From NCBI GenBank assembly GCA_002279765.1, contig NCCR01000067.1, positions 1-18,949 of the forward strand: DNA of 18,949 nt, given 5' to 3'. This DNA comes from Verrucomicrobia bacterium 12-59-8 (GTDB lineage Bacteria; Verrucomicrobiota; Verrucomicrobiae; Verrucomicrobiales; Verrucomicrobiaceae). Position 1 is the first letter of the stretch. Every line of letters begins with the position of its first letter. Positions 1 through 8,966 of this stretch are shown here, piece by piece. Position numbers and translations under genes: made by a program. The notes beneath the pieces were generated by a model. It worked only from the letters and a program-made list of their open reading frames with translations. It did not search any database and was not told the origin of the DNA.

Positions 1-16
1 CCCCAAAACCACGAGG

Positions 17-42
17 GCGGCCAGCGATGGCCGCTCTTTTTT
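17..42 (+). terminator. Intrinsic terminator of an upstream gene
   Basis: A perfect 7-bp stem (GCGGCCA at 17-23 paired with TGGCCGC at 28-34) closes a GCGA tetraloop and is followed directly by TCTTTTTT at 35-42. This is the textbook form of a Rho-independent terminator on the plus strand. The gene it ends lies to the left of the window. Confidence 0.85.
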
Positions 43-140
43 GTCGTCACGCAGGACTTTCGCGGGAAACGTGCCAGGCAGCTCTGTGGACCCGTTCCGC
101 CACACTCATTCTGGTTTAGAGCATGAAAATGACATGACAA

Positions 141-164
141 TGCACCGACGCGTGAGTCGTTGCA
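141..164. repeat. Imperfect inverted repeat (hairpin)
   Basis: TGCACCGAC (141-149) and GTCGTTGCA (156-164) form a 9-bp stem with one mismatch around a 6-nt loop. It sits just before a second, perfect hairpin at 177-204. Neither follows a visible plus-strand gene. The role is unknown; a structured transcript end is possible. Confidence 0.4.
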
Positions 165-176
165 CATAGCTTAGAA

Positions 177-204
177 GCAGACGGAAAACGGGGTTTCCGT
201 CTGC
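177..204 (-). terminator. Perfect 11-bp hairpin, probable terminator of the small basic gene
   Basis: GCAGACGGAAA (177-187) and TTTCCGTCTGC (194-204) pair perfectly around a 6-nt loop. Read on the minus strand it lies about 43 nt after the stop codon of the small lysine-rich gene and is followed by TTCTAA, a short, broken U-tract. That favours termination of minus-strand transcription, but the weak U-tract keeps the call uncertain. Confidence 0.45.
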
Positions 205-246
205 AGCCGAGGCGTGGAGAATCCACCACCCATTCCTTCACCAGCC

Positions 247-336
247 TTAGCTCTTGCGGCCCGCAGGTGCTGGCTTGGGCTTTTCCTTCTTCGGCTTTTT
301 GACTTCCTTTTTGTGAGCGTTGTTGCCTTTGGCCAT
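247..336 (-). CDS. Small lysine-rich basic protein (29 aa), function unknown
   Basis: The chosen ATG at 334-336 gives a 29-residue product that begins MAKGNNAHKKEVKKPKKEK and ends PAPAGRKS. About a third of the residues are Lys or Arg, with a proline-rich tail. From general knowledge, short 'MAKGNN..KKE.KKPKK' proteins recur in many bacterial genomes, usually unannotated and without an assigned role; nucleic-acid or ribosome contact is a guess from the charge. The reading frame extends upstream to 471, but that extension looks non-coding in composition and the conserved-looking part starts at this Met. There is no clear Shine-Dalgarno. A perfect hairpin lies downstream at 177-204. It is transcribed away from the kinase operon. 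Confidence 0.6.
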   Translation of the reverse strand: MAKGNNAHKKEVKKPKKEKPKPAPAGRKS

Positions 337-724
337 AGTGGTGTGCGTGTTGTTGGGTGCGCGGGGGAATGTGGCTGAGCCGTAAGCGGCTTGCAAGATG
401 CGACTGCCTACATTTTGGGCACCATGGCGCAAGACTAGAATGAAGTCACGGCAGGCATGACATGCATACAACTGCTATTGGACATCCATCCATCACTCAA
501 GCTGGAATTTTGATTCACCTAAGAATGGGCAGGTCTATTTGAGCATTGCTTGTTGGAATGACTGGCATCAAAATAGTTGCATTAATCATGATTCAATAAT
601 CACCCATCTGGGCCATGAAGAAATATCTTCTCCTTCCATGCTCAGGCATTGACGATGCCTGCAGAGAGCATAGGTCGAGGGTGCTTTCGAAGGGTGAGGA
701 AGTCATAACCGAGGGTGCGTGGCC
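337..724. other. Intergenic region between divergent genes, no gene seen
   Basis: Nothing here reads as a convincing protein in either direction. The part from about 480 to 600 is AT-richer than its surroundings and contains a 10-bp palindrome, AATCATGATT (584-593). The part from 640 to 724 carries a candidate promoter, an inverted repeat and a ribosome binding site for the kinase operon. A short stem, AGCCG/CGGCT, lies around 376-389. Confidence 0.5.
643..676 (+). promoter_or_regulatory. Candidate promoter with overlapping inverted repeat for the kinase operon
   Basis: TTGACG (649-654) and TAGGTC (671-676) are separated by 16 nt and resemble sigma-70 -35 and -10 boxes. The -35 box sits in the centre of a 7-bp inverted repeat, CAGGCAT (643-649) and ATGCCTG (655-661), which could be a repressor or activator site. 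The predicted mRNA start would be near 683, giving a leader of about 40 nt that contains the GAGGG ribosome binding site at 711-715. Assigned by eye only. Confidence 0.4.
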
Positions 725-3700
725 ATGAATTCTCCACGTTGGCGGCCACCCTTGAGTGCGTTGCTGTCCTCGCTGCTAGCGCTCGGAATGCAATGGCTGT
801 GCTGGTCATGGCTGCAGCCGATGGTGTGGTTTCTGTTTTTTCCCGCCGTATTCCTCAGCGTCTGGATGGATGGCCGGCGCGGCGGATTGTGGGCCACCTT
901 ATTTTCCACGGCATTGGTGTGGAGCGTGTTCATTGCACCTGATCCTGCCATCGCAAGCAGGCACGCTCATGTGCTGCTCTCGATGGGAGTGTTCATTGGC
1001 ATGGGGGTGCTGGTGAGCCTGCTGCATGGCAGACTGCAAAAAACGACAGAACAGTTGACGGATGTGCTGGGAGTACTTCGAGCCACAAATGAGCAATTGG
1101 AAGCTCGAATGCGCATGCGTCTTGGGGGCATTGTGAGTTCCGTGCTGGACGCCATCATCAGCGTGGATGCCGAACAAAAGATCGTGCTGTTCAATGCCGC
1201 CGCTGAGACCCTGTTTGGCTGCACCGAAGAGGAGGCATTAGGTCAGACGCTGGACCGTTTCATCATCCGTTTCAAGCTGGCGCAGGATGAGTCTGCGGAG
1301 CTTTGTGGAAATGCTGGAGTCCATGCGCATAAGGTCCACGCATTGAGCGGACGGCGGGCGGACGGCGAAGAGTTTCCTATCGAAACATCCATTTCACAAA
1401 CGGAGGTGGCAGGGAAAAAAATCTGCACCGTGATCCTGCGCGACATCACCGAGCGCAGGCGCAATGAAGAGGCCACGGCGATGCTTGCCGCCATTGTGGA
1501 CTCATCCGAGGATGCCATTGTCAGCAAGGACTTGAACAGCATCGTGACCAGCTGGAACGCCGGTGCGGAGAGATTGTTCGGGTATTCGGCAGGCGAGATG
1601 GTGGGGCGTTCCATCACGCAGCTCATCCCCCCAGACCGACGGCATGAGGAGGCTGAAATCCAATCTCAAATCAAGCGCGGGGAACACGTGGAGCATTTTG
1701 AAACGCTGCGTCTGACCAAGGATGGAAAATTGATTTCTGTCTCGGTGTCTGTGTCGCCCATTCGCAACAAAGAAGGGCAGATCATGGGTGCCTCCAAGGT
1801 GGCGCGTGACATCACCAAACGTCAACAGGCGGAGGCGGCGCTGCGGGCAAGCGAGGAGTGGCTGCGCCTGATCACCAATCTCGTGCCGCATGTCATCTTC
1901 GCCAAGAACGCCGCTGGTCGTTACATCTTTGCCAACCCTGCACTGGCGGAGACCTGCGGACTTCCCCTTGAAGAAATTCTGGGCAAGGACGATTTCGCCC
2001 TCGTGTCTGAAAGGTCGCAGGCGGAGGCCTACAGGTCAGATGACCGTGCAGTCCTGGAGTCTGGCCTCAAAAAGTATATTGCCGAGGAGCACCACACGGA
2101 TTTGGCAGGCCGCAAGCGTGTGCTCCAGACCATCAAGGTACCGTTTACGGTGCCCGAAACCGGCGAGCGTGCGGTGTTTGGTGCGTGGGTGGACATCACC
2201 GAGCGCAAGCGCGCCGAGACCGCGTTGCAAGACAGTGAGGAGCGTTTCCGGACAATGGCAAATTCCATCACGCAGCTTGCCTGGATCGCCCAGGCCGATG
2301 GCCACATTTTTTGGTATAACCAACGCTGGTATGAATACACGGGAACCACCCCGGAAGAGATGGAGGGCTGGGGTTGGCAGAGGGTGCATGATCCCGAGGT
2401 GCTTCCAAAAGTCATTGAGGAGTGGCAAGCTGCGCTGTCTGCTGGGCGGCTGTTTGAAATGGAGTTCCCGCTGCGTGGGGTGGACGGGCAGTTCCGCAGA
2501 TTCCTGACCCGTGTGCAGCCGTTGAAGGATGCCTCCGGCCGACTCATCCAGTGGTTTGGCACGAACACGGACGTGGAAGCGATGAAACAGGCGGAGGAAA
2601 AAATTCATCATTTGAATGCAGATCTGGAGCAGCGGGTGATCAAGCGCACCTCTCAGTTTGAAACCGCCAACCGCGAACTGCGCCAGAGCCGGGCGGAGCT
2701 CAAAAGCCTCTTTGAATCTCTGCCTGGATTGTACCTGGTCCTCACGCCCGACTTCAAAATTGTGGCCGCAAGTGACGCCTACTTGACCGCCACGATGACC
2801 ACCCGCGAAGGCATCTTGGGACGTGGGCTCTTTGAGGTGTTCCCAGACAACCCAGATGATCCAGACGCCGATGGGGAGTCCAATTTGCGGTCTTCCCTCG
2901 GTCGGGTGCTGGCCAAAGGAGCCGCCGACACGATGGCCATTCAAAAATACGATGTGAGGCGTCCGGATGGTGTCTTTGAGGAGCGCTACTGGAGTCCAAT
3001 CAACTCTCCCGTGGTTGGAGCGGATCGAAAGATCCAGTACATCATCCATCGTGTGGAGGAAGTGACTGAGTTCGTGCACAACAAGTCAGCCGCCGCAGGT
3101 CGGGACACCGATCTTAGCACCCGCATGGAACAGATGGAGGCGGAGATCTTCGCGAGTTCACAGAAGGTGCAGGCGGCTAACCAGCAGTTGGAGGCCGCCA
3201 ACAAGGAGCTGGAATCTTTCTCCTATTCAGTGTCCCACGATCTGCGCGCCCCGCTACGGGCCATGGATGGTTTCTCGCGCGCGGTGCTGGAGGACTACGG
3301 CCCCCTGCTGCCGGCGGATGGGCTGCGCTATTTGCAGGTCATCCGCACCAGCGCGCAGCGCATGGGTAATCTGATCGACGACCTGCTAAGTTTCTCGCGC
3401 CTGAGCCGGGCAACACTGTCAAAACGGACCATGGATGTCCGCCGGCTTGTGCAGGACACCCTGGAGGAGCTGCAGAGTCAGCATGAGGGGCGTCAGATTG
3501 AACTGCACATTGGCGACTTGCCCGCATGCGAGGGAGATCCCACTCTGCTGAAACAGGTGTGGATCAACCTGCTGTCCAACGCATTCAAATACACCCAAAA
3601 ACGGGAATCCGCAGTGATCGAGATTGGTTGTAATGCGGATAAGCGGCCAAACGTTTTTCATGTTCGTGACAACGGCACGGGCTTTGACATGCGTTACGCC

Positions 3701-3880
3701 CACAAGTTGTTCGGCGTGTTTCAACGCCTGCACCGTGTGGAGGACTACGACGGTACGGGGGTCGGTCTCGCTATCGTGCAGCGGATCATCCACCGCCATG
3801 GCGGCAAGGTCTGGGCGGAGGCCGCCGTGGACCAGGGTGCCACATTTTATTTCACACTTGAAGGAGACAACCCACCATGA
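725..3880 (+). CDS. Membrane-anchored multi-PAS sensor histidine kinase (phytochrome kinase class)
   Basis: This is a 1051-residue sensor kinase. The N-terminal ~105 residues hold about four hydrophobic segments, like the DUF4118/KdpD-type membrane domain. Five PAS folds follow at about 131-246, 250-368, 376-496, 503-620 and 658-788, several ending in the usual D-I-T-E/K-R; a coiled coil lies near 623-658. HisKA has its phospho-acceptor in SVSHDLRAP (His838). The ATPase shows the N box ([11 protein letters not shown], about 947-957), DNGTGFD (982-988) and GTGVGL (1010-1015). The H box and '[18 protein letters not shown]' resemble cyanobacterial phytochrome kinases, but there is no bilin-binding GAF/PHY module. 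ATG 725 is preferred over GTG 719 because GAGGG at 711-715 is 9 nt upstream of it. The stop overlaps the next ATG (ATGA), so translation is probably coupled. The signal sensed is unknown. Confidence 0.92.
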   Translation: MNSPRWRPPLSALLSSLLALGMQWLCWSWLQPMVWFLFFPAVFLSVWMDGRRGGLWATLFSTALVWSVFIAPDPAIASRHAHVLLSMGVFIGMGVLVSLLHGRLQKTTEQLTDVLGVLRATNEQLEARMRMRLGGIVSSVLDAIISVDAEQKIVLFNAAAETLFGCTEEEALGQTLDRFIIRFKLAQDESAELCGNAGVHAHKVHALSGRRADGEEFPIETSISQTEVAGKKICTVILRDITERRRNEEATAMLAAIVDSSEDAIVSKDLNSIVTSWNAGAERLFGYSAGEMVGRSITQLIPPDRRHEEAEIQSQIKRGEHVEHFETLRLTKDGKLISVSVSVSPIRNKEGQIMGASKVARDITKRQQAEAALRASEEWLRLITNLVPHVIFAKNAAGRYIFANPALAETCGLPLEEILGKDDFALVSERSQAEAYRSDDRAVLESGLKKYIAEEHHTDLAGRKRVLQTIKVPFTVPETGERAVFGAWVDITERKRAETALQDSEERFRTMANSITQLAWIAQADGHIFWYNQRWYEYTGTTPEEMEGWGWQRVHDPEVLPKVIEEWQAALSAGRLFEMEFPLRGVDGQFRRFLTRVQPLKDASGRLIQWFGTNTDVEAMKQAEEKIHHLNADLEQRVIKRTSQFETANRELRQSRAELKSLFESLPGLYLVLTPDFKIVAASDAYLTATMTTREGILGRGLFEVFPDNPDDPDADGESNLRSSLGRVLAKGAADTMAIQKYDVRRPDGVFEERYWSPINSPVVGADRKIQYIIHRVEEVTEFVHNKSAAAGRDTDLSTRMEQMEAEIFASSQKVQAANQQLEAANKELESFSYSVSHDLRAPLRAMDGFSRAVLEDYGPLLPADGLRYLQVIRTSAQRMGNLIDDLLSFSRLSRATLSKRTMDVRRLVQDTLEELQSQHEGRQIELHIGDLPACEGDPTLLKQVWINLLSNAFKYTQKRESAVIEIGCNADKRPNVFHVRDNGTGFDMRYAHKLFGVFQRLHRVEDYDGTGVGLAIVQRIIHRHGGKVWAEAAVDQGATFYFTLEGDNPP

Positions 3881-4329
3881 ATGCAACACACATCGTCGAA
3901 ATCCTGTTGGTTGAGGACAGCCCGGAGGATCTGGAGCTGACACAACGCGCGCTGCGCAACGCCAATCTGGGCAATCACATCCAGATTGCCCGGGATGGCG
4001 CAGAGGCGCTGGACTTCATCTTCTGCGAAGGGCCTCACGCTGAGCGCAGAATTGAGGACACGCCCAAGCTGATCTTGCTCGACCTGAAACTGCCCAAGGT
4101 GGACGGGCTGGAGGTTCTGGAGCGCATCAAAAACGATCCACGCACCAGGCACATACCCATCGTCGTCCTGACCTCCTCCAAGGAGCAGGTCGATGTCATC
4201 AAGAGCTATCAACTGGGGGTCAACAGCTACATCGTCAAGCCGGTGAACTTTGAGGGCTTCACCGCTGCTGTGCAGGAGCTTGGCATGTACTGGCTGCTGC
4301 TCAATCAACCTCCCAAAATAGACCAATAG
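3877..4329 (+). CDS. Rcp1-like single-domain response regulator
   Basis: A 150-residue stand-alone receiver domain with no output domain. The acidic pocket is E13/D14, the phospho-acceptor is Asp69 in [12 protein letters not shown], and Thr99 (VVLTSS) and Lys121 (YIVKPVNF) complete the site. The long insert after the second strand ([18 protein letters not shown]) and the C-terminal 'F...[14 protein letters not shown]' are typical of the Rcp1 family, the partners of cyanobacterial phytochrome kinases. It overlaps the upstream kinase by 4 nt, and AAGGAG lies at 3861-3866, 10 nt before the ATG. It most likely receives phosphate from the upstream kinase and perhaps shuttles it to the next one. 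No DNA-binding partner is encoded nearby. Confidence 0.93.
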   Translation: MNATHIVEILLVEDSPEDLELTQRALRNANLGNHIQIARDGAEALDFIFCEGPHAERRIEDTPKLILLDLKLPKVDGLEVLERIKNDPRTRHIPIVVLTSSKEQVDVIKSYQLGVNSYIVKPVNFEGFTAAVQELGMYWLLLNQPPKIDQ

Positions 4330-4330
4330 C

Positions 4331-7300
4331 ATGAGCCAGCCGTTGCGAGTTCTGTTGGCGGAAGACAATCTCAATGACACCGAACTGGTGCTGCGTGCCC
4401 TGCGTCAGGGAGGTTTTGACCCGAACTGGCACCGGGTGGAGACGGAGCAGGACTTTCTGCAACGGCTGACGCCCGACCTCGACATCATCCTCTCAGACTA
4501 CGACATGCCGACGTTCAACGGGCCGCATGCACTGGAACTGCTGCAGCACAGTGGCATGGACATTCCGTTCATCATCATCTCCGGCACTATTGGAGAGGAT
4601 GTGGCGGTGGAAATGATGCGGCTGGGAGCTACCGACTACCTGCTCAAAGACCGACTCGCCAGGCTGGGCATCTCGATCAGACTTGCTCTGGAGCAGGGGC
4701 AGTTGCGCAGAGAGCGCGCCAAAGCCGCCGAGGCGCTGATGCAAAGTGAGCTGGAGCTGCGGGAACTGACCACTGAATTGAAAATCGAACGGGCGCATCT
4801 GACTGCCGCGCAGACAGTCGCTAAAATGGGCAGCTGGGACACCGACCTTTCCACGCTGCATGTGATCTGGTCTGCCGAGACCTATCGCATTTTTGAAATC
4901 TCGCCGGAGCAGTTTCAGCCGACACACCAGAAATTTTTAGAGCTCGTGCATCCTGAAGACCGTACGGCGGTGGACCTGGCTTTTGCCCAGTCGCTTGATC
5001 AGCACACCGTGAACGCACTGGAACACCGGCTCCTGATGCCCGAAGGCCGGATCAAGTTCGTCGAAGAACACTGGCAGGTCTTTCATGATGAGCAGGGCAG
5101 GCCACAGCGCGCGCTCGGCACCTGCCGGGACATCACTGGACGCAAACTGGCAGAGGCGGAACTCCGCTGGAAAACCGCTTTTCTTGAGGCCCAGGTCTGC
5201 GCCTCCATTGATGGCATCATCGTGGTGGATCAGCAGGGACGGAAGATCCTGCAAAACGAGAGAGTTGCCGAAATTTTCCAAATCCCCCGGCACATTGCTG
5301 ACGACCAGGAGGACGGCGTGCAACTGCAGTGGGTCACCTCAATGACCGCCAACCCGGCGGCTTTTGCCGAGCGCGTACACCATCTCTTCACTCATCCACA
5401 TGAGATCGGTCGTGATGAGGTTGAGCTTAAAGACGGCACCGTGCTTGACCGCTACTCCTCACCCGTGGTGGGCACCGACGGCGAGTACTACGGCAGAATC
5501 TGGGCGTTCCATGACATCACCGCGCGCAAGAAAAACGCCACTGCACTCCTGGAATCCAAGCGTTTCCTGCAGTCTACGCTCAATGCGCTGACCTCCCATA
5601 TCGCGATCTTGGACGAGCACGGGACCATCATCGAAGTGAATGCTGCTTGGAACCGCTTTGCCAGCGAAAACGACTTCAGGGGGGCGCACCGTGGCATAGG
5701 AGACAACTACCTCCATCTCTGTGATGCCTCGACCGGCAGATTCTCTGAGGAAGCCGCCCTTGTGGCCGCCGGCATCCGTGCCGTCATGGCCGGGAGTCAG
5801 GCGGAATTCCACCTCGAATACCCCTGCCACAGTTCCAGGGAGCAGCGCTGGTTTGTCGTCCGCGTCACCCATTTCGGCGGCGAAGGTCCGGTGCGCGTCG
5901 TCGTCGCCCACGAAAATGTCACTGAGCGCAAACTGGCCGAGGAGGCGCTGCGGGAGAGCGAGGAGCGCTTCCGCCAGATTGCTGAAACCATCCAGGAAGT
6001 CTTCTGGATCACGGACACTTCGAAGCATCAGGTGCTTTACATCAGCCCGGCGTATGAGCGCATCTGGGGCCGCTCTTGCGCCAGCCTGCAAAGCACGCCG
6101 CAAAATTGGGTCGAGGCGATTCATCCAAATGACAGGGACCGTGTGCAGCACGCGGCGGCCACGCGACAAGCCGACGGTACCTATGACGAGGAATACCGCG
6201 TCATCCGGCCGGATGGATCGCTGCGGTGGATTCGTGACCGCGCCTTTCCTGTGCGCGATGCCAGAGGGGCGGCTTACCGCGTCGTCGGTGTGGCGCAGGA
6301 CATCACTGAGCGCAAACGCTCCAGAGATCTGCTGCATGAGCAGGCCTCGTTGCTGGACAAGGCGCGGGATGCCATCCTGGTACGGCATTTCGAGCACGGC
6401 ATCACGTACTGGAACAAAAGCGCCGAGCTGCTCTACGGCTGGACCGCTGAAGAGGTCATAGGACGTCAGACCGGCGATCTTCTGTATCGTGATCTGGCCG
6501 CCTATGAGCAGGCCATCGCGGAGGTACTCGGTCATGGGGAATGGACCGGTGAGCTTCAGCAGATCACCAAATCCGGCGCTTTCATTTTAATTGAAGCACG
6601 CTGGACGCTGGTGCGGGATGATGCGGGCCGTCCGCAGGGCGTGCTCGCCATTAACAGCGACATCACCGACAAAAAGAAAATGGAGCAGCAGTTTCTCCGT
6701 GCGCAGCGCATGGAAAGCATCGGCACGCTGGCCGGCGGCATCGCCCACGATCTCAACAACGTACTGGCCCCCATCCTGATGTCGATTGAACTGCTGCGGA
6801 TGACCAGCCGCGATGAGCGCGCCAGGGCGGTCCTTTCCACCATCGAGACCAGTGCCAAACGGGGGGCGGACATGGTGAAGCAGATCCTGTCTTTTGCCCG
6901 TGGCGTGGAAGGAGAGCGCATGGTCATCAATATCCGGCATATCATCCAGGACATGCAGCACCTCGTGCAGGACACCTTCCCCAAGGAGATCGTCTTTCGT
7001 GCGGAGCTGGACAAGGAGCTGCCCTTGTTCTCTGGCGATCACACCCAGGTGCATCAGGTTCTGCTAAACCTGTGCGTCAACGCCCGCGATGCCATGCCCA
7101 CAGGCGGTACGCTCACCGTCAGCGCCACCAGCCTGCAGGTGGACGACAACTACGCCGCCATGACTCCCGGCTCCATCCCAGGGAGGTACCTCAAGATCAA
7201 AGTGACGGACACCGGGATCGGCATTCCGCCGGAAGTGGTGGACAAGATTTTTGATCCGTTTTTCACCACCAAGGAACTGGGCAAAGGCACCGGGCTAGGG

Positions 7301-7831
7301 CTCTCCACCGTGCTCTCCATCGTCAAAAGCCACGGTGGCTTCCTCAATGTGTACAGCGAGCCGGGCAACGGCACCACCTTCAGCGTCTGTTTTCCCGCCA
7401 TGGATGCTCCAGAGGGCGAGGTTGCGAAGGTTCAGGCAGACACGCATCCACGTGGCAACGGCGAAATGATCCTCATCGTGGATGATGAAGCCGCAGTGCG
7501 CACCATCACCCAGCAGACGTTGGAAACGTATGGCTACCGTGTACTGACCGCCGCTGATGGCACTGAGGCAGTGGCGCTCTATTCGATGCATCGCATGGAA
7601 ATTGCTGCCGTCGTGACGGACATGATGATGCCGGTCATGGGTGGCCAGGCCACCATCCAGGTGCTCCAACGGCTCAATCCAGATGTCAAAATCATCGCCG
7701 CCAGCGGACTCTCCAATGACGGCAGTTCAGCCCGCGCCGCTGCCATGGGGGTGAAGCACTTTTTGTCCAAGCCCTTCACGGCCCAGACCATTCTGACCGC
7801 GCTGCGGCAGGTGCTCAGCGAGCGCTCCTAG
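4331..7831 (+). CDS. Hybrid histidine kinase REC-PAS(x5)-HisKA-HATPase-REC
   Basis: A 1166-residue soluble hybrid kinase with no membrane segment. An N-terminal receiver (about 5-125) has Asp56 in ILSDYDMP and Lys106 in YLLKDRL. Five PAS folds follow at about 160-272, 284-400, 411-533, 545-661 and 673-780. HisKA carries His806 in GGIAHDLNNVLAPI, the NtrB-like 'HDLNN' type. The ATPase shows LLNLCVNARDAM, DTGIGIP and FFTTK..GKGTGLGLS. A C-terminal receiver (about 1043-1160) has Asp1097 in VVTDMMMP and a K-P pair near the end. The ATG lies 1 nt after the preceding stop and has no Shine-Dalgarno, so reinitiation is likely. With receivers at both ends it can take phosphate in from the Rcp1-like protein and pass it within the chain. 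The final target is not in the window. Confidence 0.93.
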   Translation: MSQPLRVLLAEDNLNDTELVLRALRQGGFDPNWHRVETEQDFLQRLTPDLDIILSDYDMPTFNGPHALELLQHSGMDIPFIIISGTIGEDVAVEMMRLGATDYLLKDRLARLGISIRLALEQGQLRRERAKAAEALMQSELELRELTTELKIERAHLTAAQTVAKMGSWDTDLSTLHVIWSAETYRIFEISPEQFQPTHQKFLELVHPEDRTAVDLAFAQSLDQHTVNALEHRLLMPEGRIKFVEEHWQVFHDEQGRPQRALGTCRDITGRKLAEAELRWKTAFLEAQVCASIDGIIVVDQQGRKILQNERVAEIFQIPRHIADDQEDGVQLQWVTSMTANPAAFAERVHHLFTHPHEIGRDEVELKDGTVLDRYSSPVVGTDGEYYGRIWAFHDITARKKNATALLESKRFLQSTLNALTSHIAILDEHGTIIEVNAAWNRFASENDFRGAHRGIGDNYLHLCDASTGRFSEEAALVAAGIRAVMAGSQAEFHLEYPCHSSREQRWFVVRVTHFGGEGPVRVVVAHENVTERKLAEEALRESEERFRQIAETIQEVFWITDTSKHQVLYISPAYERIWGRSCASLQSTPQNWVEAIHPNDRDRVQHAAATRQADGTYDEEYRVIRPDGSLRWIRDRAFPVRDARGAAYRVVGVAQDITERKRSRDLLHEQASLLDKARDAILVRHFEHGITYWNKSAELLYGWTAEEVIGRQTGDLLYRDLAAYEQAIAEVLGHGEWTGELQQITKSGAFILIEARWTLVRDDAGRPQGVLAINSDITDKKKMEQQFLRAQRMESIGTLAGGIAHDLNNVLAPILMSIELLRMTSRDERARAVLSTIETSAKRGADMVKQILSFARGVEGERMVINIRHIIQDMQHLVQDTFPKEIVFRAELDKELPLFSGDHTQVHQVLLNLCVNARDAMPTGGTLTVSATSLQVDDNYAAMTPGSIPGRYLKIKVTDTGIGIPPEVVDKIFDPFFTTKELGKGTGLGLSTVLSIVKSHGGFLNVYSEPGNGTTFSVCFPAMDAPEGEVAKVQADTHPRGNGEMILIVDDEAAVRTITQQTLETYGYRVLTAADGTEAVALYSMHRMEIAAVVTDMMMPVMGGQATIQVLQRLNPDVKIIAASGLSNDGSSARAAAMGVKHFLSKPFTAQTILTALRQVLSERS

Positions 7832-7838
7832 ATTTTTT
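7810..7838 (+). terminator. Weak candidate terminator at the end of the kinase operon
   Basis: GGTGCTC (7810-7816) can pair with GAGCGCT (7820-7826) with two wobbles, and a run of six T follows at 7833-7838 after a 6-nt gap. It overlaps the stop codon of the hybrid kinase and sits between two convergent genes. The gap before the T-run makes it only a candidate. Confidence 0.3.
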
Positions 7839-7841
7839 GCC

Positions 7842-8918
7842 TCAGGCCTCGCCGGTTTTCCTGCCACCCAGACCCCATACCTGGGCATAATGATGCGCGA
7901 GGCGCAGCTTTTGCGCAGCACGCTCCGAAATGACAAAGGGATAGAGTGCCGGCTCACCGAGGCTGTAGGAGATCTCGTTGAGCACCGTGGAGAGACACAT
8001 CCAGCGCTGCAACCAGGCGAGAAATTCACCATCCTCAGCTGCGGCGGGAGTCAGCATGGCCGGGAGTGATCCTGACTCCACTGGCAGTATGACGAGCGGC
8101 AGCGCGATGAACTGCACCTGAATGCCCAGGCACTCGCAGGTCTCCAGGCCGTCGAGAATCTGCAAATAATGAGCCCAGGTCTCCGCCCAGTCTTCCCACG
8201 GGTGCGAGGATGCATAGGCCGTGATGTAGTTCTGCCCCCAGTCTGTTGGAGCGCCGCGCTGGTAATAGGTGCTGAGTGCCGCTGAGTAGTCGAGCCATTC
8301 ATCCCCGAAGCGATCGCGAAACGCGAGCCGCAGGGGATCATCCCACGGCAGTTCCGACAAATGCCGCTGCCACAAGTAGTGCGCGCTTTCATGCCGGAAA
8401 TGCCCGAGCAAGGTGCGGGTGTTTTCACCAAGCTGCTGGCGATTGAACTGGCGGTAGCTGTCATCCGCCTCTTCAAGGTTCAAAGTGATCACGCCATTGA
8501 GATGGCCCGTGGTCACCGTGGGATTGGACAGCGTGCTGACGATGTCAAAGGCCAGCCCGTTCTTGGGATCGTCCTTTTTCGACGGCAGGCTGATGCCCAG
8601 GCGTAGCAGGGTGTAGATCAGCCGCCGTTTCGCCATCTCCATGCGTGCCCAGAGCATGCGGTTCCGGTCCGTGCTCAGATCGGGGATCGTACGGTTCATG
8701 CGGCAGGCCACGCAGAGCACGGCGGTGGCGCTGGCGGGCAGCAGCCAGTTGCAGACGTTGTGCTTCACGCCGTTGTCGCAGCGTTTCATCGTGCTGCCGG
8801 GGCGTATGCGCTGCATCGCACCGCGCTGCGGATCATAGCCCACATCGCTGTTGCACTTCAAACAGCGTGAGCTGCCGAAGAAAAGCACATTGCCGCATTC
8901 ACAGGTGAATTTTTGCAT
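7842..8918 (-). CDS. Zinc-ribbon putative zinc-dependent metallopeptidase (DUF2248/Peptidase_Mx type)
   Basis: A 358-residue protein, apparently cytoplasmic (no signal peptide). The N-terminus has two cysteine groups expected to bind zinc: C6, C8, C19, C22 and C47, C56, C69, C72. The main domain contains the metallopeptidase motif HESAH (His176, Glu177, His180) in GHFRHESAHYLW, and a later acidic/aromatic segment, WEDWAETWAHYLQ (241-253), that probably supplies the third ligand. This order of zinc ribbon then HExxH matches the family named for 'putative zinc-binding metallo-peptidase' (Pfam zinc-ribbon 10005 and Peptidase_Mx 15887, from memory). Its substrate is not known. The ATG at 8916-8918 lacks a clear Shine-Dalgarno. 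It is convergent with the hybrid kinase (10 nt gap) and lies 48 nt after the serine hydrolase gene, so it could share that transcript. Confidence 0.85.
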   Translation of the reverse strand: MQKFTCECGNVLFFGSSRCLKCNSDVGYDPQRGAMQRIRPGSTMKRCDNGVKHNVCNWLLPASATAVLCVACRMNRTIPDLSTDRNRMLWARMEMAKRRLIYTLLRLGISLPSKKDDPKNGLAFDIVSTLSNPTVTTGHLNGVITLNLEEADDSYRQFNRQQLGENTRTLLGHFRHESAHYLWQRHLSELPWDDPLRLAFRDRFGDEWLDYSAALSTYYQRGAPTDWGQNYITAYASSHPWEDWAETWAHYLQILDGLETCECLGIQVQFIALPLVILPVESGSLPAMLTPAAAEDGEFLAWLQRWMCLSTVLNEISYSLGEPALYPFVISERAAQKLRLAHHYAQVWGLGGRKTGEA

Positions 8919-8966
8919 GAAAAGGTCATCTTCTCGTCGCGAATCGGGTGCTTGTCATGTGATGGT

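Noticed and set aside
725..3880. True light-sensing phytochrome
   Set aside because: Only the kinase module resembles phytochromes. No GAF/PHY domain or chromophore cysteine region is present; all sensory domains are PAS folds.
5459..6535. Minus-strand open frame (358 codons) inside the hybrid kinase gene
   Set aside because: The plus frame there encodes clear PAS domains. The minus frame is a composition artefact, as is the similar 347-codon frame at 2036-3079.
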